64,000 nucleotides of DNA from Calditrichota bacterium (GCA_020637445.1 JACJVZ010000002.1:558001-622000), one strand, 5' to 3'; positions 49,215 through 58,852 are shown, counted from the stretch's first letter. Translations and numbers: made by a program. Notes: generated from the letters alone by a model not told the origin.

Positions 49215-50617
49215 CTCAAGACCAACTTCGCGATCTCCTGCTCTGTTCGCGCGATCCGTGGTATTTCCTGACACGTCACGTGAAAACTCTGGAGCCCACT
49301 CGCGGCGTACTCGACTATCCCGACTTCCCATACCTAAAAGGACTCGTCGAAGATGAGCTGTGCCACCGCTATCTGCTCGTCCCCAAATCGAGGCAGATGA
49401 TGGTGACGTGGACGATGATCGCACTGTTCTTATGGCGCGCGATGTTCAAACAACCGGGAGTTTACATCTTCTTGTCCCGCAACGAGCGTTGTGCCGAAGA
49501 ACTGTTGGAACGCGCGAAGTTCATTCTTCAACATCTGCCGTCGCACTTGCGGCCGCGACTGACGACGAACAACAAATCCGAACTCGAGTTCGGAGGACTT
49601 CAGTCACGCTTGTTGTCGCTTCCGGCAACTCCGGACGGCCCGCGTATGTATTCTCCGACTGCTGTGTTCTGGGATGAAATGGCGTTCACTCCGTTCGACT
49701 CGCAAATCTGGACGGCGTTGAAACCTGCACTCTCCAGCGGCGGAAGTTTTGTCGGTGTATCCTCCTCCGGAGGTGCGCTGAATTTGTTCGCGAAACTCGT
49801 GCAAGCGGATCGTCATGCTGAACGGAGTGAAGGATATCTCTCCGACGCGGAGGCGTCCGCTGCGGATGCCCCGCAACTTTTCCACATCCATAAAATCCAT
49901 TATTCGCAACATCCCGACCGCGACGAACAATGGAAAAAACACGAATCACGCGGTCTCTCACTTAACCAATGGAACCGTGAGCAAGAAATATCTTTTGAGC
50001 ACGCCGATGATCTCGTCTATTCCGAGTTCGATCCCGTCGTGCACATCCTCAAAGAAGAGTTCCACCCTCGAAGAGAGTGGGAACTCTATCGAAGCATTGA
50101 CTTCGGATATCGCAAGCCCTTTGTCCTGTGGCTGCAAAAACTTCCTTCCGGCGAATATGTCGTATTTTCCGAATGGATTGGTCGCGACGCCACCACTGAA
50201 GCGATGCACTCGGCCATCGCAAAAACGGACATGGTCTTTGGCCTGAGCGAATCGGACTTCACTTGGAGTTCCTGCGATCCCGCCGGTGCGCAAGCGCAGG
50301 ACAGCGGGATTTCTCCTGTCGACTATCTGTCTCGCAACGGCATGAAACTGCGTTATCGGACGTCGCGAATTCTGTCCGGAGTCGAGCAAGTCAAAGCGGC
50401 GTTACGCGACGCCGCGGGAAAGGTCTCTCTGTTCATCTCGCCCTCGTGCAAGAAGCTCATTTTGGATATTCACCGCTATCGCTGGAACTCCACCAAGGAC
50501 GAGCCCGTCAAAGACGGAGACACGGATCACTCGCTGGATGCGCTGCGCTACTTTTTCGTTAATCTTGAATCTTACGAAGACAAGGCTCCTGCACTCCCGA
50601 GGTTCGCAAAATGGTAA
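49211..50617 (+). CDS. terL: Phage terminase large subunit
   Basis: A 468-residue packaging motor from the ATG at 49211, which is coupled to the previous stop; a TTG at 49199 would add four residues. Walker A-like LVPKSRQMMVTW (about 56-67) and Walker B AVFWDEMAF (151-159) mark the ATPase. The nuclease part has SIDFGYRKPFVLW, SCDPAGAQAQDSGI and DHSLDALRYFF with the Asp positions of RNase-H-type terminase nucleases. Between the ATPase core and HKIHYSQHPDRDEQW lies an in-frame stretch of about 23 residues encoded by repeat DNA (49811-49877). Apart from this the gene appears intact. No portal gene follows. Confidence 0.9.
   Translation: MTQDQLRDLLLCSRDPWYFLTRHVKTLEPTRGVLDYPDFPYLKGLVEDELCHRYLLVPKSRQMMVTWTMIALFLWRAMFKQPGVYIFLSRNERCAEELLERAKFILQHLPSHLRPRLTTNNKSELEFGGLQSRLLSLPATPDGPRMYSPTAVFWDEMAFTPFDSQIWTALKPALSSGGSFVGVSSSGGALNLFAKLVQADRHAERSEGYLSDAEASAADAPQLFHIHKIHYSQHPDRDEQWKKHESRGLSLNQWNREQEISFEHADDLVYSEFDPVVHILKEEFHPRREWELYRSIDFGYRKPFVLWLQKLPSGEYVVFSEWIGRDATTEAMHSAIAKTDMVFGLSESDFTWSSCDPAGAQAQDSGISPVDYLSRNGMKLRYRTSRILSGVEQVKAALRDAAGKVSLFISPSCKKLILDIHRYRWNSTKDEPVKDGDTDHSLDALRYFFVNLESYEDKAPALPRFAKW
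49811..49877. repeat. In-frame stem-loop repeat inserted in terL
   Basis: A tandem of the GAACGGAGTGAAGGA unit (49821-49835) and GGCGTCCG / CGGATGCC (about 49852-49872), matching modules in noncoding gaps (46248-46277, 47617-47650). It keeps the reading frame open and contributes residues RHAERSEG and AEASAADAPQ. Confidence 0.85.
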
Positions 50618-50620
50618 AAT

Positions 50621-50647
50621 GAAAGCGGCCCGGTTGCCCGGGCCGCT
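50621..50647. terminator. Hairpin terminator between terL and the convergent secreted gene
   Basis: Stem AGCGGCCCGG / CCGGGCCGCT (50624-50633 and 50638-50647), TTGC loop. On the minus strand it is followed by TTTCATTTT; on the plus strand the tail is poor. Confidence 0.75.
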
Positions 50648-50670
50648 CAACGATTCAATTCGCTACTCGC

Positions 50671-53295
50671 CTATTTTGCAACAGGAACGAAGAACGGACT
50701 TGGTTGATTGACAACAGTCGCTGCCGCTGGAGTTCCGCAATCCAGAATCAGCACGACGTTGACATAGTCCCAATTTCCGGCGACGTCTGTGAAATTGTGA
50801 CCACCGGGGGTAAAACCGATGTTGCCCTGATCTACATAGTCCGTCGGGAAGACGCCGTTCGGATTCGTAGTCGTCCAGAATTCGACCACGCCGCCTTGAG
50901 TCTGCCACCAATCCATTCTGGCCAAGCTCGGGTTATTCGTCGAGATGATCGTCACGCTGTCCACAATGCACGGCGCGCGATCTAAACAAAACGCAAGCTC
51001 GAAACTGTTTTGGAACGCTCCGCCGCCTGATCCGTTTGTCTCGAATGACAGAATCCCGTCACCACCGACGGGCACTGACCAGAAGAAGTCGCAACCAGGA
51101 CTGCCCGTACCTGCAACACGGACGTATCCCGTTGTGATTTCACAGGCGGGATTTAGCGTAGCCTCAAACTCGCTGAGGTTGTAAAGACCGAAGTAGATCG
51201 GATCCAAAACTGTCGGCGTGAGTGTCACGTTGTAGACTTGCTGCACATTGTTCACACTGTCAATGAATGTGATTTCGAAATCTTCCGTCGGATTGAAGCA
51301 CGGATACACCGCACTGTCGTCCGCCATCACGCCCCAGAACTTGATTGAACCGATCGGGCCTTGAACTGAGTAGTTGTCGTACAACAAACGGTTCTGATTA
51401 TAGTCAGAGCGGAATGCGTTCCAAGATTCATCGGGCAACGACGGTACTTGACTGAACATCACGTCTCCGTCGCCGCAGTCCGGACGCGTGTAGCATGCTC
51501 CCGACGAACACGGCTCCATGAAGGTCCACAAGCCGCCGATACTGTCGCAGAAGCTCGGAGAGACATACGCGCAGTTTTCCGCACCCGGATCACCGTAGCA
51601 GCAAGAACCTATGCACTCAAAGACACGCAAATTGAACGGCCCGCAATGAACACTCTGCCATCCTTCCACAGTTAGGTAGTAATTACCGGCAGCAAGAGTT
51701 TGGCAGTCGATTACCGACAACGGATAGCTGCATCCGTCATCGTTAGAAGCAATCACACCGGCATTGCACTGCGTGGAAAGATAGATGTAGCTATCCCAAA
51801 GACTGTCGTCGTTACAAAGCGAGAAGGTCCAGTCTCCGTCGTTAGGAATATTGACACAAAAAGTGTAGTCCTCGCTCGGACGCAAAGAATTGTCGTTTCC
51901 TGCGCCGCACGTATGCCAGCCGCCGCTGCCCGGAGCTTGCAAAAATGCGTCGATCCGGCAGCCGCTGCAAGGAATCAGATCAAGTCTGAGGCGATATTCG
52001 CGGAAGTCGTTAATTCCCGTGTAAGCGTTCGGAACTATGACTATCGAGTATGTGCCCGGCTGAAAACACGGAGTCACAAAGGTTGCCGTCGAGCATGCAT
52101 AGGCGTATGACGTACTCCACACGAAATTCCACGGACAGGCTCCCGAACTCACTAAGACGGAGTAGCCCACTTCCGAGCGCATCGTGACAGAAAGCGAACA
52201 GGCTTCCGTAAGAGTAAAGAGGTAAGCGTCCACGTCGCGGAAGTTGGATCCGTTCGGACCAATGTACGTGAACAGTCTGCCGCACACTGATTGACAAGGC
52301 AAAATATCCTGCCAAGACTCTACGCCGCCGAAGCTGGGATTCTCACATCCGCCGTTGCAGTTGTTTTGCGCGTGCGTCGAGTCGCGGACTTCGGCACACT
52401 CTATGACGTCCGTCGGCTGACAATCAACCGTGCAATTGTCAAAGATACGCAAAACGTATGCTCCGCTGCTTGTGCTGTATCCGTCCACGAAGACATAATA
52501 CGTTTGCCCGGCGTTCATAAAGACCGTGATCGAAGACAGCGTTCCCGTTCCGCCGTCGTCGTCACAGGCAACGTGGGTGATGCCCGGGCAAGATCCTCCC
52601 GTCGTGACATAAAGGTAGGTATCGTAGCTGCTGCCTTCGGTATCGATCGTGTAATCTTGCGAGGAAAACGGAGTGAAAGCGTAAACGACATCCGGACCGT
52701 TGGTGAAGTTCGGGCATGTGGCCGTTGAATCTTCGAAATACTCATTGCCCATGCCTACCGTCGTGCCGCTGTCCGTGTAAGGAACTCCCGATACGACCGT
52801 GCCCGGGCAAACCGCGGCTCCTTGATCCAGAGGATTGCGGCGCGCTTGGTTTTCCAACCGTTGTGCATACAGAGGACGCAGTTGCTCTTTCAAACTCAAT
52901 ATATACGTTTCGTCCGGCTGGGCCGATGACGCTCCGCCGTCGACTTCGAATTCCAAGTCGCGAATCTGCTGCTCAAGCGGCGACAATTCCTGCGGACGAA
53001 TGACAACCGGCGTGCCGTATCCGTCTTCTTCAAGCGTGCGGAATTCAACGGCGTGCAAGCCGTCGACATTCTGATTGGCTGGGTGGTTTTTGACCAGCGG
53101 AATCAACTGGCGAACCTGCTCCTGCCACGCTGGGTCAACAGTCTTGCCTGCTTCTTTGGCAGAGGCAATCATCGCTTCAAGCTCTGCAAGCTCAATTTGG
53201 GGTGACTTCGGGCCGTACTCGCCAAGCCTAAATTGGGCATTGTTGGCAAATACAACTCCAACCATCACAAACACTAAGATCAGCACTTTCTTCAT
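50671..53295 (-). CDS. Large secreted Cys-rich protein, paralog 1
   Basis: An 874-residue exported protein with GGAG upstream and a signal peptide (1-18). Residues 30-155 are helical with heptad-like spacing (IELAELEAMIASAKEAG, SPLEQQIRDLEFEVDGG). Then comes a chain of PPC/pre-peptidase-like beta sandwiches: DVVYAFTPFSSQDYTIDTEG with SSYDTYLYVTTGG (about 205-285), a second with FRDVDAYLFTLTEACSLSV, and a third with NIPNDGDWTFSLCNDDSLWD. A CCYGDPGAENCAYVSPSFC motif (about 570) and a final beta region follow. No NPFN tail is seen. It is probably a surface protein stabilised by disulfides. Function unknown. Confidence 0.8.
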   Translation of the reverse strand: MKKVLILVFVMVGVVFANNAQFRLGEYGPKSPQIELAELEAMIASAKEAGKTVDPAWQEQVRQLIPLVKNHPANQNVDGLHAVEFRTLEEDGYGTPVVIRPQELSPLEQQIRDLEFEVDGGASSAQPDETYILSLKEQLRPLYAQRLENQARRNPLDQGAAVCPGTVVSGVPYTDSGTTVGMGNEYFEDSTATCPNFTNGPDVVYAFTPFSSQDYTIDTEGSSYDTYLYVTTGGSCPGITHVACDDDGGTGTLSSITVFMNAGQTYYVFVDGYSTSSGAYVLRIFDNCTVDCQPTDVIECAEVRDSTHAQNNCNGGCENPSFGGVESWQDILPCQSVCGRLFTYIGPNGSNFRDVDAYLFTLTEACSLSVTMRSEVGYSVLVSSGACPWNFVWSTSYAYACSTATFVTPCFQPGTYSIVIVPNAYTGINDFREYRLRLDLIPCSGCRIDAFLQAPGSGGWHTCGAGNDNSLRPSEDYTFCVNIPNDGDWTFSLCNDDSLWDSYIYLSTQCNAGVIASNDDGCSYPLSVIDCQTLAAGNYYLTVEGWQSVHCGPFNLRVFECIGSCCYGDPGAENCAYVSPSFCDSIGGLWTFMEPCSSGACYTRPDCGDGDVMFSQVPSLPDESWNAFRSDYNQNRLLYDNYSVQGPIGSIKFWGVMADDSAVYPCFNPTEDFEITFIDSVNNVQQVYNVTLTPTVLDPIYFGLYNLSEFEATLNPACEITTGYVRVAGTGSPGCDFFWSVPVGGDGILSFETNGSGGGAFQNSFELAFCLDRAPCIVDSVTIISTNNPSLARMDWWQTQGGVVEFWTTTNPNGVFPTDYVDQGNIGFTPGGHNFTDVAGNWDYVNVVLILDCGTPAAATVVNQPSPFFVPVAK

Positions 53296-53431
53296 ACTTC
53301 GACTCCCCTATAGTTATATGTCTCCTGTTCACAACAAGGAGTCAAATCTTACCACAAGAGTCAAGTTATTATCACAAATAAAAACAACCAAATTCAAGTG
53401 AAAACACATTTCGTCACAAAGTTCGGCAAAA

Positions 53432-53459
53432 CAAAAGAGCGGCCATTTCTGGCCGCTCT
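53432..53459 (-). terminator. Hairpin terminator after secreted paralog 2
   Basis: Stem AGAGCGGCCA / TGGCCGCTCT, A-rich on the plus side so T-rich on the minus transcript. One of four near-identical hairpins (see 55973, 58771, 62587). Confidence 0.88.
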
Positions 53460-53480
53460 GATGGGTCATATAGTCTAAAG

Positions 53481-55898
53481 TTACTCGGTCAAATGAAAAG
53501 CACCAGAATTCACGGCCAATATCGGCGGCGGCCCGCATTGCGCTGTGAGCAAGTAGCGGCGCTGGGCGATTGCGGTGTTGTCCGTGTACATCCAATTGCC
53601 CGCATTCAAAGATCCGGCCGTCAATTCCACATAGGTGTTTGGGAAGACCGCGTTCACGTTGTCGCTATAGTAGAGCCGGACGTATGAATTCTCCGGAAGG
53701 TGAAACAAGACATCATACGTATCCGGTGCGGCCAATCGAATCACGACGCTGTCAGGTTTCGGGCAGCCTTCGTTCAAGCACACGGCCATATCACGAGACA
53801 GCAAAGTCGATCCGCCAGAATTTACCAGAACGACGTTGCCGTTACCTTGCGGCGACGTCAGCCAATGAAACACGCACGGATCGCCGTCGGATCCTGCGAT
53901 ATTGATCCGTCCACTCAGGATGCCGCAATCCGTCGGAAGATCGGCATAGTATTCGTACATAGGATAATTCGCGCCGTAGTTTTGCGGCAAGAGCCCTCCG
54001 GTGATATTCATGTTGTAGCTCTGAACTGTAGGACCATATGAACTGTCGACAAACGTGATTTGAAACGATCCCGGCTGTTCGGTGCACGCAAGCCCCGTAT
54101 TGTAGTCGAGACTAACACCCCAGAAACGCACGCCCGAAATCACTCCGGACGCGGAGTAGTCTTCCCACACACGATTCGGTAAATACGTATCCGTGGCCAA
54201 TGCGGTCCACGTTTCAGTGGGAAGATGCGGCTGTTGACTGTACTGCGAACTCATGTCGCACTCGGGTCGAATGCCGCACACATCCGGTGTGCATTGCTGT
54301 CCGAGTGTAAACTCTCCTGCCATCTGCGCACACTCGGATTGAGAGACAAATGCACATTGCAGATTGAACGGATCGTTGCCGTAACAGCACGACCCCGTGC
54401 ACGGTGTAATATTCATGTAAAACGACGCGCAGTCATCTATGTTGAAACCCTCAATTGTGAGGTAGTAATTTCCCGGGAGCAAAGACACACATTCGATTCT
54501 TGCGTGACCTCCGGGCGAACACCCGTCGTTGTCCTGCGCGATGATCCCGCCGCTGCATTCCGACGTCAAATACAAATAGCTGTTCCACTGCGGTCCTGTG
54601 CCGCACAAGTCGAACGTCCAATCTGAAGCAAACGGAATCACGACGCAATATGTCGCTTCGTCGCTGGGACGCAAGCTGTTTTGCGATCCGACTCCGCAGC
54701 CGTTTGCGGAAAATGAAGCCGGCGCAATCACGCTCGCGTCAATCCGGCAGCCGGAACATGGAATCGGATCCAGTTGAAAAACGTACGGCTGCGGAGTCGT
54801 CATGCCTTCGAAGAAGTTAGGTGAAATCTCAAAAGCGTAGGTTCCCGCCGGAAGACATTGCGTGATGAAGGTTCCACCGTTGCAGGAAGGAATATTCAAC
54901 TGCGAGTAGTAGAGATTCGGCAGGCAAAATCCATAATCTAAGATCAACACGTTATAGGAAAATGTCGAAAAGGTGCTGATCATCAAACTGCACGGCTCGG
55001 TCAACGTAAAAGAGTAGGTGTCGATATCGCGTGCGGTGAAATTGTTTTGGTCGATGTAAGTGAAACACTCGCCGCGTTGAAACTGACAGAGATTCAACTG
55101 CTGCCACTGCGGAAAGCCGCCGTTAAACTGGTTGTTGCAGCCGCCGTTGCAATCCCACGCCGCGTGAAACGGATCACCGACCGACTCCGCGCACTCCTGC
55201 TGCCATTGCGGGCTGTTGCCGATGTTACACTCGACGGTTAGATGCAAGACGAAATTCCCCGAGTAGTTCTGAAATCCGTCGACGATGATATAGTAGGCCT
55301 GTCCGGCGTTCATCAACCATTGCACTTTGGACTGCGATCCGCCGAAATCGTCGTTACAAATCAAAGCCGTCGTTCCCGGACACGCGCCGCCGGAGCGAAT
55401 ATACAACTGAGTATCGAAATCGGAACCGAACGTATCAAAAGTGTAGTAGCCCGAATTCGCGGGAGTGAAACGATAAATCTTGTCCGGTGCCGTTGATGCG
55501 CCGCACGGTGAAAACGAACTGAAATTATTCGTCGCGCCGACCGTCGTGCCGTAGTCCGTCCACGGCTGAATATTCGAAGGTATGTCGACCGCCGGACAGG
55601 CGTTTGCACCGTCATCAAGTGGATTGTGCTCGCGCGGAAGTTGTTCGTACAGCTCAGCCAACTGCTGTTTGACGCGCATGTACTCTGTTTCTTCGAGCGG
55701 CATCGAGCGGCCGTGGTTTTGGAGCTCAAGTTCCAATTCTTGAATCTGCGCTTCGAGCGGAGTCAAATCATGCGGACGAACAGCCTCGACGTTCGAGAAC
55801 AAGTTCTCACTCTCTTCGCTTGCGACACAATAACCCTGACCCATCGAAATCAATACGAGCGCTGTCAGAGCGCAGTACAGGACCCAGTTTCTGTTCAC
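53481..55898 (-). CDS. Large secreted Cys-rich protein, paralog 2
   Basis: The start is the GTG at 55898 with GAGGAG six bases upstream; a longer frame to 55991 runs back toward a terminator. The 805-residue protein follows the same plan as paralog 1: signal peptide (ending YCVASEE), helix region (LTPLEAQIQELELELQNHG), PPC-like modules (KIYRFTPANSGYYTFDTFGS, AYYIIVDGFQNYSGNFVLHL), a CRIDAS..NGC module, a CCYGNDPFNLQCAFVSQSEC motif and a final beta region ending FHLTE. No sorting tail. The function is unknown. Confidence 0.8.
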   Translation of the reverse strand: MNRNWVLYCALTALVLISMGQGYCVASEESENLFSNVEAVRPHDLTPLEAQIQELELELQNHGRSMPLEETEYMRVKQQLAELYEQLPREHNPLDDGANACPAVDIPSNIQPWTDYGTTVGATNNFSSFSPCGASTAPDKIYRFTPANSGYYTFDTFGSDFDTQLYIRSGGACPGTTALICNDDFGGSQSKVQWLMNAGQAYYIIVDGFQNYSGNFVLHLTVECNIGNSPQWQQECAESVGDPFHAAWDCNGGCNNQFNGGFPQWQQLNLCQFQRGECFTYIDQNNFTARDIDTYSFTLTEPCSLMISTFSTFSYNVLILDYGFCLPNLYYSQLNIPSCNGGTFITQCLPAGTYAFEISPNFFEGMTTPQPYVFQLDPIPCSGCRIDASVIAPASFSANGCGVGSQNSLRPSDEATYCVVIPFASDWTFDLCGTGPQWNSYLYLTSECSGGIIAQDNDGCSPGGHARIECVSLLPGNYYLTIEGFNIDDCASFYMNITPCTGSCCYGNDPFNLQCAFVSQSECAQMAGEFTLGQQCTPDVCGIRPECDMSSQYSQQPHLPTETWTALATDTYLPNRVWEDYSASGVISGVRFWGVSLDYNTGLACTEQPGSFQITFVDSSYGPTVQSYNMNITGGLLPQNYGANYPMYEYYADLPTDCGILSGRINIAGSDGDPCVFHWLTSPQGNGNVVLVNSGGSTLLSRDMAVCLNEGCPKPDSVVIRLAAPDTYDVLFHLPENSYVRLYYSDNVNAVFPNTYVELTAGSLNAGNWMYTDNTAIAQRRYLLTAQCGPPPILAVNSGAFHLTE

Positions 55899-55972
55899 GG
55901 TTTTCTCCTCGATTTGAAGTGAATCAATGTAGTTCCGCGGAAATGCAGAGTCAATGGCTGAACACTCGAAAA

Positions 55973-56000
55973 GAAAAAGAGCGGCCATCACGTGGCCGCC
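55973..56000 (-). terminator. Hairpin terminator after secreted paralog 3
   Basis: Stem GCGGCCA / TGGCCGC (55981-55987, 55993-55999) with A run on the plus strand. Lies just upstream of paralog 2. Confidence 0.85.
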
Positions 56001-56026
56001 CTTCTCAACTTATCCTCTGATGCCGG

Positions 56027-58633
56027 TTACTTGTCTGCGATTACCGGATGCATCACTCCAATTTCGGAACGATCCGCCGGAACGGCAGCCGAACATTCAT
56101 TCGTTACAACGTAGAGCCTCTGTGGGTCGTAGTCATAGAAAGAATATCCCGAAAAATATCCGGCAGGCAAGAAGCCCTCAGCAGTCACCGAATACGTGTT
56201 TGGGAAGACTGCATTCGGACTTGATGAACCATACACTCGGACGTATCCACTCTGGGGAAGATACCACGTCATCGTGTAAACATCCGGTGCATTTGTAATG
56301 ATCGTCACACTGTCAATCGGATCGCACTGGGGGCTAAGACAGAAGGCATAGTCCCATTGCGCAACACCTCGCAAACCGGCATTCTCATAAATTGAGTAGC
56401 TGTTTCCGAAGGGTGACGTCGCCCAATAGAAATCGCATCCCGATCCGAGCACACCCGCGATCCTCACGTAGCCGCCCAAAATTGAACATGGAGGATCCAG
56501 CCGCGTTTCATATTCCATAATTGTGTAGGGTGCGTACGCATACGGAACCGGTGTTCCTGTCAAGGCCACGTTGTAATCCTCTATGTGTCCTCCTCCGACG
56601 CTGTCGAGGAAAACGATCTCGACCAACTGAGGGTCTTCGACACAGGGAGTGGCGGAAGGATAGTCGGCGGTCAAACCCCAAAACTTAATGTGGCCAATCG
56701 GAGCGGGCACATAATAGTCGTCGTATTCGAGGTACGGAGACTGGAAGTCTGACACAAAAGCATTCCACGCTTCGTCGGGCAGATAGGGTTGCTGACTTTT
56801 CATTGCAAAATCGCCGCAAGTGGGCCTTTCAAAGCATGCTCCCGAGGAGCACGGCTCCATAACGGACCACGCTCCGCCCAAACTGTCGCAATCCGCTTGA
56901 CTGATAAACGCGCAAGATGGATTTGCAGGGGTACCGTAACAGCACGCACCGAGACATTCTTCAACACGCAAGTTGAACGGCCCGCAACTGCCGCTGCTGA
57001 ATCCTTCGACCAACAAGTAATATGTTCCCGCAGTCAAATGCTCGCAGCTAATCACGGACAAACCGACTCCGCCGCAGCCGTCGTCGTTCTCTGCGATCAC
57101 GCTCCCGCAGCATGTGCTCATCAAATAAATGTAGCTGTCCCAAATGCTGTCGTCATTGCACACCGTAAACGTCCAGTCGCCTTCGTACGGAATGTTCACA
57201 CAATAGTTGAAGTCCTGACTCGGGCGAACGGCGCAGTCGTTACCTCCGACGCACGTGTGCCAACCTCCGGAGCTCGGCGCGGTTATCGACGCATCAATCC
57301 GGCAGCCGCTGCACGGCAAGATGTCGAGACGTGCACGATAATTTGCTAAACCATTCAGCCCTGTGAAGTTGTTCGGCCCAACCCACAGAATATAGTCGCC
57401 GGCGGGCAGACACGTGGTTTGGCTAACGGTCGCGTCGCAAAGAATATTGGTCGTGAAGATGTGCAGTACGTTGGTTGTGGCACAATTGTCGTCAGAAAGA
57501 ATTTGACACTTGGCCGCGAACTCCGACCAGAGAATCACCTTTACGGAACAATCTTCTGCCAACGTGAAGCGGTACCAATCCGTATCGCGAAAAACAATGC
57601 CACTCGGTCCAGTATATGTGAACGCACGTCCGCACACCGTTTGAAATGGAGCGATCGAACCGAATGTGTTCACACCGCCGTAGTCGTCGTTGTTGCAGCC
57701 GCCATCGCAGTCAAGACGCGCATTCGAAGAATCGATGGCTTCACCGGCACACTCGAGGATGTCCGTCGGTTGACAAACCACTTCACAAGCTCTGGTCAGA
57801 GCAAGCGTATAGTTGCCGGAAGCCGTGTTGAATCCGTCTACAATTATAAAGTATGTCGTGCCCACAGTCATGTTGACGGTGACCTGAGACTGCAGGCCGC
57901 AGAAATCGTCGTTGCACGCGACTTGGATCGTACCCGGACAGATGCCCGTCGTGTTCACATATAGATATGTGTCATATGACGAGCCGCAAAGAGAGATCGT
58001 ATAGCTACCGCCGGCAAGCGGAGTGAACTGATAGATTACGTCAGGAGCGAGGGACGTGTTGCATGGAGTAATAGGGACAAAATTATTGGAGTCACCCACC
58101 GTTGTGCCTGAATCATAATACGGAACTCCCGTGATCACGGTCGCCGGACAAATGTCGTTGCCTTGATCAAGAGGATTGCGCTCGCGATTTTCAGGACGCC
58201 GTGAATACAACTCATTCAACCTGTCTTTCAAATTCATGCGCGTAATTTCGTCAGGCTGTTGGCTGCTCAAGCCGCCTGTCAACTCCCATTCGAGACGTGA
58301 AATTTCCTGCTCAAGCGGTGATAAGTCGAGATTAGTATTGACCCATACCGCTCCGTCAGGAGTCGAGAGCATTTCGGCTGTTGAGTATCCCGTGGCCTCC
58401 GCTTTGATCTGTCCCGGATGTCCGGACACCTGCGGAACAAGCTCACGAATTCTCGACGACAATCCCGGGTCGACAGCCTGTCCAGCTTGCTTGGCTTCGG
58501 ATACCTGCTTTTCAAGTTTAGCAATTTCAACCTTTGGCGGATTCACTCCCGCGTCTTCGGTAAACTTCTTTGCGACGGCGAAGCCTAATCCACTAACCAC
58601 TGCCAACACCAAAATCAAAACATACTTCTTCAT
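56027..58633 (-). CDS. Large secreted Cys-rich protein, paralog 3
   Basis: The start is taken at ATG 58633 with GGAG six bases upstream. The 868-residue protein shares the plan of paralog 1, and is the closest to it: helical region (VEIAKLEKQVSEAKQAG, SPLEQEISRLEWELTGG), NPLDQGNDICPATVITGVPY, PPC-like modules (DVIYQFTPLAGGSYTISLCG, TTYFIIVDGFNTASGNYTLA), CCYGTPANPSCAFISQADC, and a final domain with SIYENAGLRG. No type IX tail. The three genes form a tandem array. Function unknown. Confidence 0.8.
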   Translation of the reverse strand: MKKYVLILVLAVVSGLGFAVAKKFTEDAGVNPPKVEIAKLEKQVSEAKQAGQAVDPGLSSRIRELVPQVSGHPGQIKAEATGYSTAEMLSTPDGAVWVNTNLDLSPLEQEISRLEWELTGGLSSQQPDEITRMNLKDRLNELYSRRPENRERNPLDQGNDICPATVITGVPYYDSGTTVGDSNNFVPITPCNTSLAPDVIYQFTPLAGGSYTISLCGSSYDTYLYVNTTGICPGTIQVACNDDFCGLQSQVTVNMTVGTTYFIIVDGFNTASGNYTLALTRACEVVCQPTDILECAGEAIDSSNARLDCDGGCNNDDYGGVNTFGSIAPFQTVCGRAFTYTGPSGIVFRDTDWYRFTLAEDCSVKVILWSEFAAKCQILSDDNCATTNVLHIFTTNILCDATVSQTTCLPAGDYILWVGPNNFTGLNGLANYRARLDILPCSGCRIDASITAPSSGGWHTCVGGNDCAVRPSQDFNYCVNIPYEGDWTFTVCNDDSIWDSYIYLMSTCCGSVIAENDDGCGGVGLSVISCEHLTAGTYYLLVEGFSSGSCGPFNLRVEECLGACCYGTPANPSCAFISQADCDSLGGAWSVMEPCSSGACFERPTCGDFAMKSQQPYLPDEAWNAFVSDFQSPYLEYDDYYVPAPIGHIKFWGLTADYPSATPCVEDPQLVEIVFLDSVGGGHIEDYNVALTGTPVPYAYAPYTIMEYETRLDPPCSILGGYVRIAGVLGSGCDFYWATSPFGNSYSIYENAGLRGVAQWDYAFCLSPQCDPIDSVTIITNAPDVYTMTWYLPQSGYVRVYGSSSPNAVFPNTYSVTAEGFLPAGYFSGYSFYDYDPQRLYVVTNECSAAVPADRSEIGVMHPVIADK

Positions 58634-58770
58634 CTTTAACTCCATAATTAGGTTTCATAAAGTTAGCTTGAAACGCCAGGATAGTCAACAGATTTCTACG
58701 ACCTTGAAAATTTGTTAGAACCTTGGCTGGCGGGACAGTACAATTCAGAAAAAATCCGTTTGGCTGAGGT

Positions 58771-58798
58771 AAAAAGAGCGGCCATCGCTGGCCGCTCT
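58771..58798 (-). terminator. Hairpin terminator after LVIVD protein 1
   Basis: Stem AGAGCGGCCA / TGGCCGCTCT with loop TCGC; flanked by A run. Confidence 0.88.
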
Positions 58799-58846
58799 GA
58801 TTCAGACTTTCCCCCCTGACTTCCGAGGAGCAGAAGGTGGTTCGCA
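58799..58846. repeat. C-tract module near the LVIVD 1 gene
   Basis: ATTCAGACTTTCCCCCCTGAC followed by a GGAGCAGAAGG block, similar to modules at 47384-47415 and 62618-62650. Confidence 0.6.
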
Positions 58847-58852
58847 GTCGTG

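Noticed and set aside
49199..50617. Frameshift or split in terL
   Set aside because: The unusual stretch at 49811-49877 suggested a break, but the frame is continuous and motifs before and after are in the same frame.
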